In this document: positions 26,208-36,641 of the stretch, one piece after another | Position numbering within the stretch: position 1 is the first letter of the stretch | Layout: every line of letters begins with the position of its first letter | Assembly: GCF_900102185.1 (NCBI RefSeq) | Contig: NZ_LT629690.1 | Location: 1,984,001-2,048,000, forward strand | Direction of reading: 5' to 3' | Length of the DNA stretch: 64,000 bases | Source of the DNA: Terriglobus roseus | GTDB lineage: Bacteria > Acidobacteriota > Terriglobia > Terriglobales > Acidobacteriaceae | The notes under the pieces: generated by a model | Seen by the model: only the letters and a program-made list of their open reading frames with translations | Database searches by the model: none | Told to the model about the DNA's origin: nothing | Made by a program: the position numbers and the translations under genes

Positions 26208-28627
26208 GACAGAAAAGGAATTCCTCGAAGACTATCCACTATTTTCTATTGCTATTAGCATTCATGTTTTGCATCTGCATGAGCGCTATCGCAGATGATC
26301 AACGTTTTGATTTGCGAGGACCTACGATTTTCCTTTCCGTAGCACGGAATGGGGTCACCCTACCCATCGCAGAAGTACCGAATTTATTGCCGAATGATCA
26401 CCTGAAGGTGAGGGCTGACCTTCCTGCAACGCAATCAAACCGCCTGTTGCTGGTGGTCGCATTTCTTCGCAGCACCACGAACGAACCGCCAGATGAGTGG
26501 TTCACGCGTATTGAGACTTGGACGCCACAGGGACAACGCACCAAAGACATCACTGTGCCTGTCGGAGCACAACGCGCAGTAATCTTTTTAGCTCCTGCTC
26601 ACAGCGGAGACTTCGACACGCTACGCTCCGTGGTTAAGAAAAACCCAGGCGTGTTTTCTCACGCGGCCGACTCTCTGTTTAAAGTTTCTCTCCAGCAACA
26701 GCGGATTGAACGTTATCTCGCAGGTATGCAAGCAGTCGCGCAGGAAGAAGACAAGGTCATCGCCGCGCGATCCGCGAAGTTGGCCAGTGCACTTGTGCTA
26801 AAACCCGACGCCGACTGTTTCAAACAACCCGTGGACGACCAGGTAGATTGCTTAACTCAGACGAGTGCGCCGATGTTGTTAGATACCGGCAATGAGCAAA
26901 CCATTTCGGCGGCAATTTCAACTGGAGCATCTTCTGACTTCATCAACGAGGCCTCACAGAACGATGGCGGAGTCTATTCCGCTTACGTAGGAACAGTTAT
27001 TGACCTCGTGCATTTGCTCGGTTTGTTGCACACAGCGCAATACCGCTATATTCCCGCGATAACTCTGCCGCAGGGAACATCATTAAACACAAGGCTCAAC
27101 ACTGCGCCATCGTTTGGTAATCCGATGTCAGTGATTGTGGTTGCACTGCCTCCCATTCAAGCATCTCGTCTACCAGACCTCCACCTCGCGACTCCTCGTC
27201 AGGCATTTTGCCTGCGCGATCCAGAGATGGTGCTTCCCTTACGCGGCTCGACCAGCTTCTACTCCACTGAGTTCGCGCACGATCTCTATCTCGATTTTGG
27301 CAGCAAGATGTTGCCCATCACTCCTGATGTACTTGCTGGTGGCCTCATTCGGGATCCCTCCAGACAAGTCGGTGGAGTATCTCCGGTAACCGATAGTGCA
27401 GATGAGCCCTTTCTACGCGCCCGACTGCGAGGTCGCTGGGGGTTCGATGAATTCGATGGCCCGGAACTGCTATTCCAACGATCCGAGGGAATCGGTTGGA
27501 AAATCATGAATGGCCCGTTTTTAGCAGGACAAACGTCCCCGCAGCAACTTAGGGCCAATGCAACCGCATGCCTACACAATGTCTTTCTTCATCAACCAGA
27601 CGGTACCGCAAGTGAGATCCCCTTCACCATGACTGACGATGGTTCTATCAATCTATCGATGTCTACTCACGATCGTGACGCGGGAAAATACGTACTCCAG
27701 TTAAGCCAGTACGGTTCTGTGGCCCCAATCGCACTTCCCTTCACGGAACGTGCAAACGAAGGGGGCGATGTAGAACTTGCTTCTCTGTCACCAGATGGCA
27801 AGAACGTCTTAATGACCGGCAAGAAACTCGATCAGATTGCAGTCATCAGCACAGCCGGTGGAAGGCTCACAGCTGCATCACCTGCCACCCAGAGCGATGC
27901 GATATTCACTTTGCCTCTAAAGCGAAAAGTGTCCGTCGGAGATGATCTGCTCGTGACTTATCTTGATGGTAGGTCGCAGAATATCGCTCTCGTCGCTGAG
28001 GATGCTACGACAACGCTTCACGTTCTCGCGCTTCAACCTTCTGTTGAGAACCCTCCGACTGAACTGGCCATAGAGCTGTTGACAGCCGGAGCCATCCCAT
28101 TGCACAGCACGTTGCATTTCATGGTTGGTAGCGATGGCGTCATAGCCCCCACCGATCGAATCGAAATCGCAACAGTAAATGGCGAAGCAGATGCTGTGCT
28201 CTCTTTCCTACCGCCTGATGCATCCCTGGTGTTGGAAGACGCGCATACCATCGTCGGCAGCATTGATCTCGATCGTAAGCTTGGCGAATCCGCTTTCGGA
28301 GCCTTACACATCAGGATGGTTCGAGCAAATGGCGAAAAGGGCGCTTGGGTTGAATTCGGCACATTAGTACGGCGACCGCACCTATCCAGTGTTCACTGCG
28401 ACGCAAAGAACTGCGTGCTTCACGGCCGTGAAATCTTCCTCATGCAAGAGATAAGCACCACACAGGATCTTCAGGGTGCAGTGCAGATCCCGAGAACAGC
28501 AGTCACGGATGACTTCTCTTTCACAGTAGAAAAAGCACGTGCCAAGACGCTCTACTGCAGTCTAAGAGACAATCCCTCGATCAAAGCCGCCATCCCTATT
28601 ACAGCCGCTGTCACCGTTAAACCATAG
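26204..28627 (+). CDS. Large secreted protein of unknown function
   Basis: An 807-residue protein with an N-terminal signal helix (YFLLLLAFMFCICMSAIA). No enzyme motif was recognised. It shows a domain around residues 25-130 (ARNGVTLPIAEVPNLLPNDH, LVVAFLRSTTN), a helical stretch (about 160-200), a central mixed region, and C-terminal beta-rich sequence with repeated extracellular-type strands. Several paired cysteines (CFKQPVDDQVDC, CDAKNC) suggest disulfides. It is translationally coupled to the DUF4239-like gene, so the two may form one envelope complex. Strong in-frame coding with no frameshift; real gene, function unknown. Confidence 0.7.
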   Translation: MRQKRNSSKTIHYFLLLLAFMFCICMSAIADDQRFDLRGPTIFLSVARNGVTLPIAEVPNLLPNDHLKVRADLPATQSNRLLLVVAFLRSTTNEPPDEWFTRIETWTPQGQRTKDITVPVGAQRAVIFLAPAHSGDFDTLRSVVKKNPGVFSHAADSLFKVSLQQQRIERYLAGMQAVAQEEDKVIAARSAKLASALVLKPDADCFKQPVDDQVDCLTQTSAPMLLDTGNEQTISAAISTGASSDFINEASQNDGGVYSAYVGTVIDLVHLLGLLHTAQYRYIPAITLPQGTSLNTRLNTAPSFGNPMSVIVVALPPIQASRLPDLHLATPRQAFCLRDPEMVLPLRGSTSFYSTEFAHDLYLDFGSKMLPITPDVLAGGLIRDPSRQVGGVSPVTDSADEPFLRARLRGRWGFDEFDGPELLFQRSEGIGWKIMNGPFLAGQTSPQQLRANATACLHNVFLHQPDGTASEIPFTMTDDGSINLSMSTHDRDAGKYVLQLSQYGSVAPIALPFTERANEGGDVELASLSPDGKNVLMTGKKLDQIAVISTAGGRLTAASPATQSDAIFTLPLKRKVSVGDDLLVTYLDGRSQNIALVAEDATTTLHVLALQPSVENPPTELAIELLTAGAIPLHSTLHFMVGSDGVIAPTDRIEIATVNGEADAVLSFLPPDASLVLEDAHTIVGSIDLDRKLGESAFGALHIRMVRANGEKGAWVEFGTLVRRPHLSSVHCDAKNCVLHGREIFLMQEISTTQDLQGAVQIPRTAVTDDFSFTVEKARAKTLYCSLRDNPSIKAAIPITAAVTVKP

Positions 28628-28695
28628 ACGATCGCTACTCACACTCTAGATGCGACCACTCAATCGAGTGTCTTCCAAATCTGTCGAAGCTCGGA

Positions 28696-29625
28696 TCACG
28701 GGGTCTTTGGCTTTTGGGGGAAAAGGAATGCAATCGATAGGCGCATTGTCCAGGATGAACCGCCAACGGGATGAACAGCATTTCCATAAAACTGTCCGCT
28801 GATGTTCACCGGCTGCGCACCTAATCGCATGATCCGACCGGGGCCGCCGCCAAACGGGACGACCCACACATTGCCGTCAGAAGCCTTCCAGTTTGCAGTC
28901 AGGGTTGGTGCGGATGAGAGATACCATCCCTTCGACAGGTTGTAATTGACGAAATACTGCAGGCTCATCTGGTTAACTGAACTGCGATCCGAATCTCCTG
29001 CAACAGACCATACGTTGTTTACGAGTGTGCCCAAGGTCCAGTGGCCAGGCTGTAAAAGTGCAACTATGGAGGGGCCGATGCTGAATTTCCCTTGGCCAAG
29101 AACCTTGCTTGTTGCAGTTGGAAGAACAAATACTGGACCTGCACCAAAGATCAGTTTGTGTGGTGCCGATGGTGACAGAAAAAACGTCGGCATCATGTCG
29201 CCAAATCCTGACACGCCTGCATAGCGCTGAACATCCTGGGCTAACCAGTAGGCCGGAGTGCCCTCGTTTATTCCGTACACCTCTAGATTTGCCGTACCCG
29301 GCGCTGGCTGATAAATAATGGGCGCAATCCAACGAATAATCAGATTTACTTTTGGTGTTGCGCGTACCGGAATGACAGGCTGGATGTTCAACACATTCTG
29401 TGTACGGTCATAAGGGCCAATTCCGAAGTTGCTGTTATTTTGAATCGGCACACTGATCATGCTTGCCACAGGATTCTGTGAGGCCTTCTGAAGATCCTCA
29501 CCTCCTCCAGATGCTGGCGCCTGTTGAGCATTGCCAAAGCGAGCATTGCACAAGAAAAAACCCACGAAGAAGATAGAGCACAAAAGTGAACCGCGCTTAC
29601 TTTGAGTGAAACGTGTCAATTTCAT
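28696..29625 (-). CDS. Outer-membrane transporter-like protein ('neuromedin U' type)
   Basis: A 309-residue protein from the ATG at 29623-29625, which has GGGAG eight bases upstream; an upstream GTG would put eight residues before the signal peptide (LLCSIFFVGFFLCNARFGNAQ region). The mature protein opens NPVASMISVPIQNNSNFGIG and has alternating hydrophobic strands such as LIFGAGPVFVLPTATSK, GPSIVALLQPGHWTLGTLV and MRLSIAFLFP at the end. This matches the bacterial proteins mislabelled 'neuromedin U' in databases, beta-barrel-like outer membrane proteins of unknown substrate. Confidence 0.7.
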   Translation of the reverse strand: MKLTRFTQSKRGSLLCSIFFVGFFLCNARFGNAQQAPASGGGEDLQKASQNPVASMISVPIQNNSNFGIGPYDRTQNVLNIQPVIPVRATPKVNLIIRWIAPIIYQPAPGTANLEVYGINEGTPAYWLAQDVQRYAGVSGFGDMMPTFFLSPSAPHKLIFGAGPVFVLPTATSKVLGQGKFSIGPSIVALLQPGHWTLGTLVNNVWSVAGDSDRSSVNQMSLQYFVNYNLSKGWYLSSAPTLTANWKASDGNVWVVPFGGGPGRIMRLGAQPVNISGQFYGNAVHPVGGSSWTMRLSIAFLFPQKPKTP

Positions 29626-30036
29626 GTCCATATCTCCCGGATCAGCCACCTACTCGTCGGATTGAATTAGGTATGTCTACGTCAGACAACGAGAAGATGA
29701 ATAGACGCGTGCCTGCTTGTACGTGATTCGATTGCCCGCCTGAATAAGGCAACACCATACAATCTCGAATGAGACAGCGCTAAAACTGTCAAACCTGACA
29801 GCCCATCAACAACCACTTCACTAGCGGAAAGAAATCCGTGCATCCCATTGATGAAGCAATCCCGTTCGCAACCGAAGGCTTTTAGTTACGCGGCCTTATC
29901 GTCCCGCAGGACAGTGGGCAAACGACGTTACTTAACCTGTACAAACTACTAGTGGAAGTTGAACCGGCTGAAGAATAGAGTCCCACTGAAGTTCGCCAAT
30001 CCGTATCGGGAGACGCTACTTCCTGGAGGGATAAAG
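29626..30036. other. Divergent intergenic region with a small inverted repeat
   Basis: About 410 bases without supported genes, between the leftward transporter gene and the rightward DUF2252 gene. The only distinct element is CTGTCA (29786-29791) and TGACAG (29796-29801), a perfect 6-bp inverted repeat with a 4-base centre that could be an operator half-pair. No convincing promoter pair was found. Confidence 0.5.
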
Positions 30037-31446
30037 GTGCCAGTCGCTAAATTAGATAGCTTTCCCACGTTTGACCTTTCCCGCAAGCTTGTCAGCTGGC
30101 AAGTACGGCGAGCTGAAGGAAAGGAACTTCGTTCCTCGGTACCACGCGAGTCGCATGCGACATGGGCTCCTCCCAAAAATCGCCCTGATCCTGTGGAGAC
30201 AGTCAACGCAAACAACCAGGGACGCCAAAAACATCTCATTCCCCTGCGTATGGGGAGAATGGCTTCTTCCCCATTTGCCTTCTTGCGTGGATCGGCCTGC
30301 GTCATGGCTGGAGATCTCTCCGGTACACCCATTACCGGAATTCCTACTCTGATGGACGGGGATGCCCATCTCAATAATTTCGGCATGTATGGCACACCAC
30401 AACGTGAAGTTGTTTTCGACCTCAATGACTTCGATGAAGCGACTGTGGGCCCCTGGGAGTGGGATCTCAAACGGCTGGCGGCGAGTGTCAATGTCGCAGG
30501 ACGTCAGAATGGACTAACGGCCCGCGAACGTGCGGCAGCGGTATGTAGGTCAATTGAGGGTTATCGATTCAATATGAATCGGTTGCAATCTATGGGTGTT
30601 CTGGATATCTGGTATCTGCATGCATACCCCGGGCAGAACAATCCAATCGTAAAGGCCGATGCAAAGTCGAAGGCGGTCATTCGCAAGACACTATCGAAGG
30701 CGCTGCATACCGATAATAAGACCCTTCTGCCGAAGGTCGCCGATCAGGATAAGGACGGACTATGGGTATTTCGTGACTCTCCGCCTATTCTCACGCGTCT
30801 AGACAAAGCGACAAAGAAAAAGGTCATCGATTCCCTTGATGCATATTCTGAAACTCTCTCAAGAGAACGTCGCATCATGCTGGCCCGGTATCACGTCGTA
30901 GACGTAGCACATCGTGTGGTTGGGGTGGGATCCGTAGGAACAAGAGCATACCTTGTGCTGCTTTTCGGCAATGGAAATGACGACCCTCTCTTTTTGCAAG
31001 TAAAGGAAGCCACCACGCCTGCCCACGCGCCGTACCTTCCCAAGCTTGACAAAGAGTTTACGCATAACGGCAAACGAGTAATCGTGGGGCAAAGAGCGTT
31101 ACAAGCGTCTTCAGATCCTATGCTAGGCTACACAACCATTGACGGTCGAGATTTCTACGTCCGTCAAATGAAGAATCTGAAAGCATCCATACCGATCGAA
31201 TGGCTTACAGGTCCTTCATTCAACTTCTATGCTTGGGCATGCGGAGCCATTCTGGCACGCGCACATGCAAGAACAGCTGATCCGGCACGTATTGCTGGTT
31301 ACTGCGGCAACTCCTCTGCTCTCGATAAAGCAATCGCAACATGGGCAGAAAGCTACGGCGACCAAACGGAGAAAGATCATGCAGCCCTTGTAGACGCGAT
31401 AAATCGCGGTACTGTCATAGCAGACCTCTCCGAAGGCGAAGAGTGA
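30037..31446 (+). CDS. DUF2252 family protein
   Basis: A 469-residue protein. The GTG at 30037 is preferred because GGAGGG ends six bases before it; a TTG 26 codons upstream is also possible but has a weaker site. DUF2252 signatures are present: PLRMGRMASSPFAFLRGSA, the kinase-like MDGDAHLNNFGMY and VFDLNDFDEATVGPWEWDLK, and RQMKNLKASI near the C-terminus. The H-x-x-N-F and D-x-N-D-F-D motifs resemble the catalytic loop of aminoglycoside/choline-kinase-like enzymes. Biological substrate unknown. Confidence 0.85.
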   Translation: MPVAKLDSFPTFDLSRKLVSWQVRRAEGKELRSSVPRESHATWAPPKNRPDPVETVNANNQGRQKHLIPLRMGRMASSPFAFLRGSACVMAGDLSGTPITGIPTLMDGDAHLNNFGMYGTPQREVVFDLNDFDEATVGPWEWDLKRLAASVNVAGRQNGLTARERAAAVCRSIEGYRFNMNRLQSMGVLDIWYLHAYPGQNNPIVKADAKSKAVIRKTLSKALHTDNKTLLPKVADQDKDGLWVFRDSPPILTRLDKATKKKVIDSLDAYSETLSRERRIMLARYHVVDVAHRVVGVGSVGTRAYLVLLFGNGNDDPLFLQVKEATTPAHAPYLPKLDKEFTHNGKRVIVGQRALQASSDPMLGYTTIDGRDFYVRQMKNLKASIPIEWLTGPSFNFYAWACGAILARAHARTADPARIAGYCGNSSALDKAIATWAESYGDQTEKDHAALVDAINRGTVIADLSEGEE

Positions 31447-31490
31447 TGCGGATGGGCCGCAGTATCGAACTAAGGAGATAAACAACATAT

Positions 31491-32255
31491 ATGGACAACA
31501 TGCGCCCTGTGGTTTTCTTCGTCATCACGTTCGTCCTGTTATGGCTCGGCGTGAAACTGGGTTCATACCTCAGTAGACATCTGAAAGAGAAAATCAATAA
31601 GGAGGAAAAGCTTGTTTCACTCCTTGGAGGAGCACTTCTTACATTCTTTGGGCTTCTCGTCGGTTTCACCTTTTCTATGGCGGTCAGCAGATACGACGCA
31701 AGAGTGCTGCTGATCGTGAAAGAGGCGAATGCGATTGGGACGACCTGGCTCCGAACTTCCTCACTCGAAGAGCCGGCCAAGACACAATCGCAACAACTAC
31801 TGAAGCAATATGTGCCGGCTCGTATTGGTTTTTTGAGCTCAGGCCATGATGCAAAACAATTGCAAGATAGTTACGCGTTAACTTCCGATCTGCAAAACCG
31901 CCTCTGGTCTGTTGCGAGCGCTTACGCAATAAGCCATCGCGATCCGATCACTTCTCTCTATATTGCAACGCTCAACGATACGATCGACGTAACAGAAGAG
32001 CGCAGGGCGGCTCTGGAAGATCGCATCCCAAGCGAGGCATGGGGCCTACTGCTTTTCATTGGATTTGCGGCGATGGTTATCGAAGGCATGAATGTGAGCA
32101 CGCAATCTTCGGTGCTGAGAATTCTGCTCCCTTTTGTTTTGGCTGGCGCCGTTGCTATGACGTTGGACATGGATAGCCCACGCTACGGCCTCATCCGCCT
32201 TACGCAGGGCAGCATGGAACGTGTTCAGCAGCAAATCACTGGTAATACCCCTTAA
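31491..32255 (+). CDS. DUF4239-like membrane protein (second copy)
   Basis: A 254-residue membrane protein with two N-terminal helices (VVFFVITFVLLWLGVKLGSYL and GGALLTFFGLLVGFTFSMAV) and two C-terminal ones (WGLLLFIGFAAMVIEGMNV and ILLPFVLAGAVAMTLDMD). The helix 2 end SMAVSRYDARVLLIVKEANA followed by GTTWLR is a DUF4239-type pattern. It shares length and topology with the protein at 25443-26207 but little sequence. An AAGGAG lies 13 bases before the ATG, a long spacing. Follows DUF2252 by 44 bases, likely the same operon. Confidence 0.7.
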   Translation: MDNMRPVVFFVITFVLLWLGVKLGSYLSRHLKEKINKEEKLVSLLGGALLTFFGLLVGFTFSMAVSRYDARVLLIVKEANAIGTTWLRTSSLEEPAKTQSQQLLKQYVPARIGFLSSGHDAKQLQDSYALTSDLQNRLWSVASAYAISHRDPITSLYIATLNDTIDVTEERRAALEDRIPSEAWGLLLFIGFAAMVIEGMNVSTQSSVLRILLPFVLAGAVAMTLDMDSPRYGLIRLTQGSMERVQQQITGNTP

Positions 32256-32269
32256 GATAAACGGCTGTT

Positions 32270-33505
32270 CTACATTAGGACCTTCATTAGAAGTTTGAAG
32301 ACATCCTTGAGCGGCATGACCGTTAAAAGCAAGCTTGCCATGGGGATGAGCGAGAGCACAACGATCTGCAGAAGCGATTTCGGGTTGATCGGGATCGGTT
32401 TCATGCGCTCAATGAATTCGTAGCTATTACCAAGATCCGCAAGAGACTGAATATCGCCGGTACCGAGTAAGGTCTCATGCTCAGGATTGTCACCTTCAAT
32501 CCATTTGCGATCGAATGAACCGGTATAGGTGGTGGCGAACGCTCCATACCTATGGAGGCCCTCTCGTTTACATACGAGTAGCTTTCCTGCGAAAACGATG
32601 AGCGGCACTGTCGTTAATAGAAGTGCCACAATCACCCACGCCACAAGAATCGCGGTGAAATGCTGCAGCGGAAAACCAGCATAGACCACTTCATTTGCAA
32701 TAACGCCAGTCACGGCGCACGAATAGGCAAAGAGCAAAATACCGAAGAATCGCTGCCCTTCTCCGATAAAACCTAGACCGCCGGCTGCATCAGGATGCGT
32801 GGGAAAAAGCCGAAGGTCCAGTTTGCTCACCGTAGCGAGAAATTGTACCCAGAGAAAAATGCGCCACAGCCAGCGGAAAACAAGAAACTGGAGTAAAGGA
32901 ACGGCAATCAATAACTGCCACCATCCTGCACCTGTCAACTCAAAAGAACCATTGCCCACATCTGTCAGGTACCACGTTGACGCGTGCACAGCAAGCTGGC
33001 GATACGTAATCCATGTTATTGAGTAAGCGATCAAAGCGATTATGACTTCGGCAGTAACTGAATCGCGAAGACGTAAGCCTCTCTTGATGGCAAGGTTAAA
33101 ACGCTCAACATCCTTGTCATGAATAATTCTCGCCAGCAGGAACTGTTCGGCAGTTTCGGCGATACGGGGAGCAAGGACTAGCTCCGCCAGCATTAGCAGC
33201 GGAATCCCGAGGAGGAATCGACTGTGGACGCTGAAATCTCGAAGGAATGGAATACGCACACCATCGAACGCGGTTCCATGCATTAGCGTGAGAACCAGCA
33301 AAGGAACCCAGGTCAGGCAAGCAGCAAAAACGGCGCGGCGAATTGTAAGAGGAGCGCCTTTTCGAATCAGACCAACGCGCTGTTCAAGATAGTAAAACGG
33401 CCCACCCTGCATCAAGAGGAACTTTGGGGATGCAGGAACCGTTGACCTGTCCGAAGCTTCTATGCCCGATTGCTTTTGAGTGACCGAAACGTTTGTAGAT
33501 TCCAT
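32270..33505 (-). CDS. Integral membrane protein of unknown function
   Basis: A 411-residue protein. The ATG at 33503-33505 is chosen because GGTGGAG sits upstream; a longer frame adds an unlikely, Cys/Arg-rich N-terminus. At least six hydrophobic helices are visible: AVFAACLTWVPLLVLTLMHG, FLLGIPLLMLAELVLAP, VIIALIAYSITWITY, WQLLIAVPLLQFLVFRWLW, FFGILLFAYSCAVTGVIANE and ILVAWVIVALLLTTVPLIVF, with a final one at the C-terminus. A conserved-looking RWLWRIFLWVQFL lies on one side. Not assigned to a family. Convergent with the DUF4239-like gene. Confidence 0.65.
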   Translation of the reverse strand: MESTNVSVTQKQSGIEASDRSTVPASPKFLLMQGGPFYYLEQRVGLIRKGAPLTIRRAVFAACLTWVPLLVLTLMHGTAFDGVRIPFLRDFSVHSRFLLGIPLLMLAELVLAPRIAETAEQFLLARIIHDKDVERFNLAIKRGLRLRDSVTAEVIIALIAYSITWITYRQLAVHASTWYLTDVGNGSFELTGAGWWQLLIAVPLLQFLVFRWLWRIFLWVQFLATVSKLDLRLFPTHPDAAGGLGFIGEGQRFFGILLFAYSCAVTGVIANEVVYAGFPLQHFTAILVAWVIVALLLTTVPLIVFAGKLLVCKREGLHRYGAFATTYTGSFDRKWIEGDNPEHETLLGTGDIQSLADLGNSYEFIERMKPIPINPKSLLQIVVLSLIPMASLLLTVMPLKDVFKLLMKVLM

Positions 33506-33735
33506 GCTTCCACTCCACCGTTGGCTCATCATGCCGTTTTTTTTTCGACAGATGGAGTTTCCATGTTCCTGCGCATATCGGTCATTGCGCACCTGAGAAT
33601 AGTGACAGTCGAGGCTTAAGAAATCTCCAAGATAACGACGACGCTGGATGCTTGCGCATCCAGCGCCGTCGCTTATGCATGTCAGTTTCGCCAACCACTC
33701 ACTCTTATCGATGCCGCTTCACAACGAAATGACGC

Positions 33736-36495
33736 TTAGCTAACCGGGTTTGATGGCACACCTGCGACTTGATCTCGTGTCATATCCGCCATTATTGACT
33801 TCGGTGCCTTCAGCAAAGCTTCCGGCTGCAGTCGAGCGAACAAGTCTAGGGTCCGAGCCACTAGTCCAGTCCAACCCGTCTGATGGCTCGCCCCTAGGCC
33901 AGCACCGTTGTCGCCGTGAAAATATTCAAAGAATAGTATGTAGTCTTTCCAATACGGATCTTCCTGGAATTTCTTTGTCCCTCCATATACCGGCCGCTTT
34001 CCGTTCTCATCCCGTAGGAAGGTTTTTGACAACCGATCTCCGAGTTCTTTGGCAACTTCAAAGAGGTTCATGTAGTTCCCTGAACCCGTGGGACATTCCA
34101 CTTTGAAGTCCGGACCATAAAAGGGATACATCTGCAGCAGTCCCCGAATAATAAGCGCATTCACGGGCATCCACACTGGTCCTCGCCAGTTGGAATTTCC
34201 ACCAAACATTCCCGTGTTTGATTCGGCAGGAAGGTACTGCACCTTATACTCCTGGCCGCCGACGTACATCACAAACGGGTGCTGGAGATGATACTTGGAG
34301 AGTGAACGTATGCCGTACGGCCCAAGAAATTCATTTTCGTCGAGAGCGTATCGGAGGACACTGGATAGCTTCTTCCTATTGCACGTTGTGAGCAGGCGCC
34401 GTTCCAAATATCCGCCCTTGTCGAGATCTTCCGCGGAAGAAATCTTCTCAATCACCTCGGGGTGACGTTTGCGGAAGAGTTGGATAAGTTCAATCATCCG
34501 CGGGTGCTTTTTCACTGTGTCATGTTCAAGGACAGTTGAAGCACAAAGCGGCAACAAGCCAACCATAGAGCGAATTTTTAGCCGCATGGAGTCGCCATTT
34601 GGAAAATGCAACAGATCGTAGAAGAAGCCATCCTCTGAATCCCACATCGAGTCCTGATTGTTGCCTATGCGATCCATCGCGAATGCAATCCAAACAAAGT
34701 GTTCGAGGAATCGGTATGCCATGTCCTCATACATCGGGTCATACTCGGTGAGTATGAGAGCAATCTCCAACATGCATTGGCAGAAAAAAGCCATCCAAGC
34801 CGTGCCGTCCGCCTGGTCCAGGTTTCCACCAGTCGGAAGTGGCGCACTGCGATCGAAGATACCAATGTTGTCTAACCCCAAGAAGCCACCGGCGAATACG
34901 TTTCGTCCCTGAGGGTCCTTGCGGTTCGACCACCAGTTGAAGTTCAGCATGAGGCCCTGAAAGGAACGTTCCAGAAAACGCAGATCGGCACGTCCCAGTT
35001 CGCTCTCAATCCTGTAGAGGAAAAGTGTCGCCCACGCATGGACTGGCGGGTTCACATCACCGAAATTCCATTCGTATGCGGGGATCTGTCCGTTGGGATG
35101 TGCGTAAAGATTACGCAACAACAGGAGTAGTTGCTCCTTTGCGAAATCGAAATCGACGAGTGAAAGCGAGATAGTATGGAACGCCAGATCCCACGCTGCA
35201 TACCACGGGTACTCCCATTTGTCCGGCATGGAGAGGATGTCACTATTCAGCATGTGAAACCATTCGCTGTTGCGGCAGGTCCCAGTCATGTTTCCTACGA
35301 ACGGATGCGCATCATGCTCGGTCAGCCATCTATCCAGGTCAAAATAGTAATACTGCTTACTCCATAACATCCCCGCAAGTGCCTGACGCTCAACGCGACG
35401 TTGGTCTTCATTCAAACTCGGAGGCGTGATTCGATCGTAGAACTCATTTGCGTCCGCTAGCCGGGACTCAAAGACTTGGTCGAAAGTGTCGAACCCTGCT
35501 GGCATCGCACCCAACCGCAGACGCACCACCTGACTACCGCCTGCAGGCACGTCGAGCCTATACAGTGCGGCTGCCTTGGTGCCAGTCTTCGACGAATTCA
35601 CCGCGCCGTTGTCACCTGAGATGACATAGCGATGAAAAGCATCTTTCACATATGGCGAGGCGTTAGGTTGTCCCCATAACCTTTCATTATTGGACTCGTT
35701 CTCGGTGAATAGCAGGTCGCTCGCATTTTCGCATTCCAGAACGTATTCGCCGAGATCTTGGTGAGATGCATGAATCTTTGTGTTTTCGATTTGACGAATG
35801 ACAGGTTTCGCAGCGTCCTGTTCCCACGTCCATGTGTTGCGAAACCAAAGTGTGGGAAGAAGATAGAGCTGTGCATCCTCCGGACCGCGATTGTGAATCG
35901 TGATACGCACCAAAGTATCTTCGGGACTTCCCTTTGCATATTCGACGAACACGTCGAAGTAGCGGTCTTCGTCGAAGATGCCTGTATCAAGCAGTTCGTA
36001 TTCGAACTCTTCACGTGATCTGCCGCGATTCGTTTCAATCAAATCATTGTAGGGATAAGCAGATTGCGGATATTTGTATAAGTACTTCATGTAGGAGTGG
36101 GTGGGAGTGCTATCTACATAGAAGTAATATTCCTTTACATCTTCTCCGTGATTGGACTCGCTGTTCGTCAGTCCAAACATACGCTCCTTCAGGATCGGAT
36201 CCTTGCCATTCCATAGAGACATACAGAAGCAGAGCAACTGCTTGTCGTCGCTATATCCCGCCATCCCGTCTTCGCCCCAGCGATATGCACGCGATCTCGA
36301 CTGATCATGGCTGAAGTAATCCCAAGCATTGCCGTCTTTGCTGTAGTCTTCCCGCACTGTTCCCCACTGGCGTTCACTGAGGTAGGGGCCCCATTTTTTC
36401 CACGGAACTCCTGCTTCACGAGCTTCGTTCAACCTCTTCTGCTCTGCCACTTCTTCATATTGAAATGGCGTGGTCTGCTTCTCCTGATTCGGCAT
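33736..36495 (-). CDS. GH63-like glucosidase
   Basis: A 919-residue cytoplasmic-looking protein (no signal peptide). The N-terminus has KKWGPYLSERQWGTVREDYS and AYRWGEDGMAGYSDD, the well-known start of bacterial GH63/MGH1-like glucosidases. The (alpha/alpha)6 barrel contains the NSEWFHMLNSDILSMPDKWE segment, WYAAWDLAFH with a likely catalytic Asp, and near the end SNWRGPVWMPVNALIIRGL and HQTGWTGLVA. Expected activity is hydrolysis of an alpha-glucoside such as a glucosylglycerate-type or trehalose-like solute; substrate is not decided by sequence. Single-gene unit. Confidence 0.85.
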   Translation of the reverse strand: MPNQEKQTTPFQYEEVAEQKRLNEAREAGVPWKKWGPYLSERQWGTVREDYSKDGNAWDYFSHDQSRSRAYRWGEDGMAGYSDDKQLLCFCMSLWNGKDPILKERMFGLTNSESNHGEDVKEYYFYVDSTPTHSYMKYLYKYPQSAYPYNDLIETNRGRSREEFEYELLDTGIFDEDRYFDVFVEYAKGSPEDTLVRITIHNRGPEDAQLYLLPTLWFRNTWTWEQDAAKPVIRQIENTKIHASHQDLGEYVLECENASDLLFTENESNNERLWGQPNASPYVKDAFHRYVISGDNGAVNSSKTGTKAAALYRLDVPAGGSQVVRLRLGAMPAGFDTFDQVFESRLADANEFYDRITPPSLNEDQRRVERQALAGMLWSKQYYYFDLDRWLTEHDAHPFVGNMTGTCRNSEWFHMLNSDILSMPDKWEYPWYAAWDLAFHTISLSLVDFDFAKEQLLLLLRNLYAHPNGQIPAYEWNFGDVNPPVHAWATLFLYRIESELGRADLRFLERSFQGLMLNFNWWSNRKDPQGRNVFAGGFLGLDNIGIFDRSAPLPTGGNLDQADGTAWMAFFCQCMLEIALILTEYDPMYEDMAYRFLEHFVWIAFAMDRIGNNQDSMWDSEDGFFYDLLHFPNGDSMRLKIRSMVGLLPLCASTVLEHDTVKKHPRMIELIQLFRKRHPEVIEKISSAEDLDKGGYLERRLLTTCNRKKLSSVLRYALDENEFLGPYGIRSLSKYHLQHPFVMYVGGQEYKVQYLPAESNTGMFGGNSNWRGPVWMPVNALIIRGLLQMYPFYGPDFKVECPTGSGNYMNLFEVAKELGDRLSKTFLRDENGKRPVYGGTKKFQEDPYWKDYILFFEYFHGDNGAGLGASHQTGWTGLVARTLDLFARLQPEALLKAPKSIMADMTRDQVAGVPSNPVS

Positions 36496-36641
36496 CGCGG
36501 ATCTCGATTCGGTGGGAACTAACGTTGATGGTTGATGGTCGACGAAACAGGCTCATGCTAGCCAAATCCTGAATGGTCTAGAACTGGCAGAAGTGACAGA
36601 ACTCACGAAGTGGGCGCCATGCAAGAATTCGACTTGCCTGT

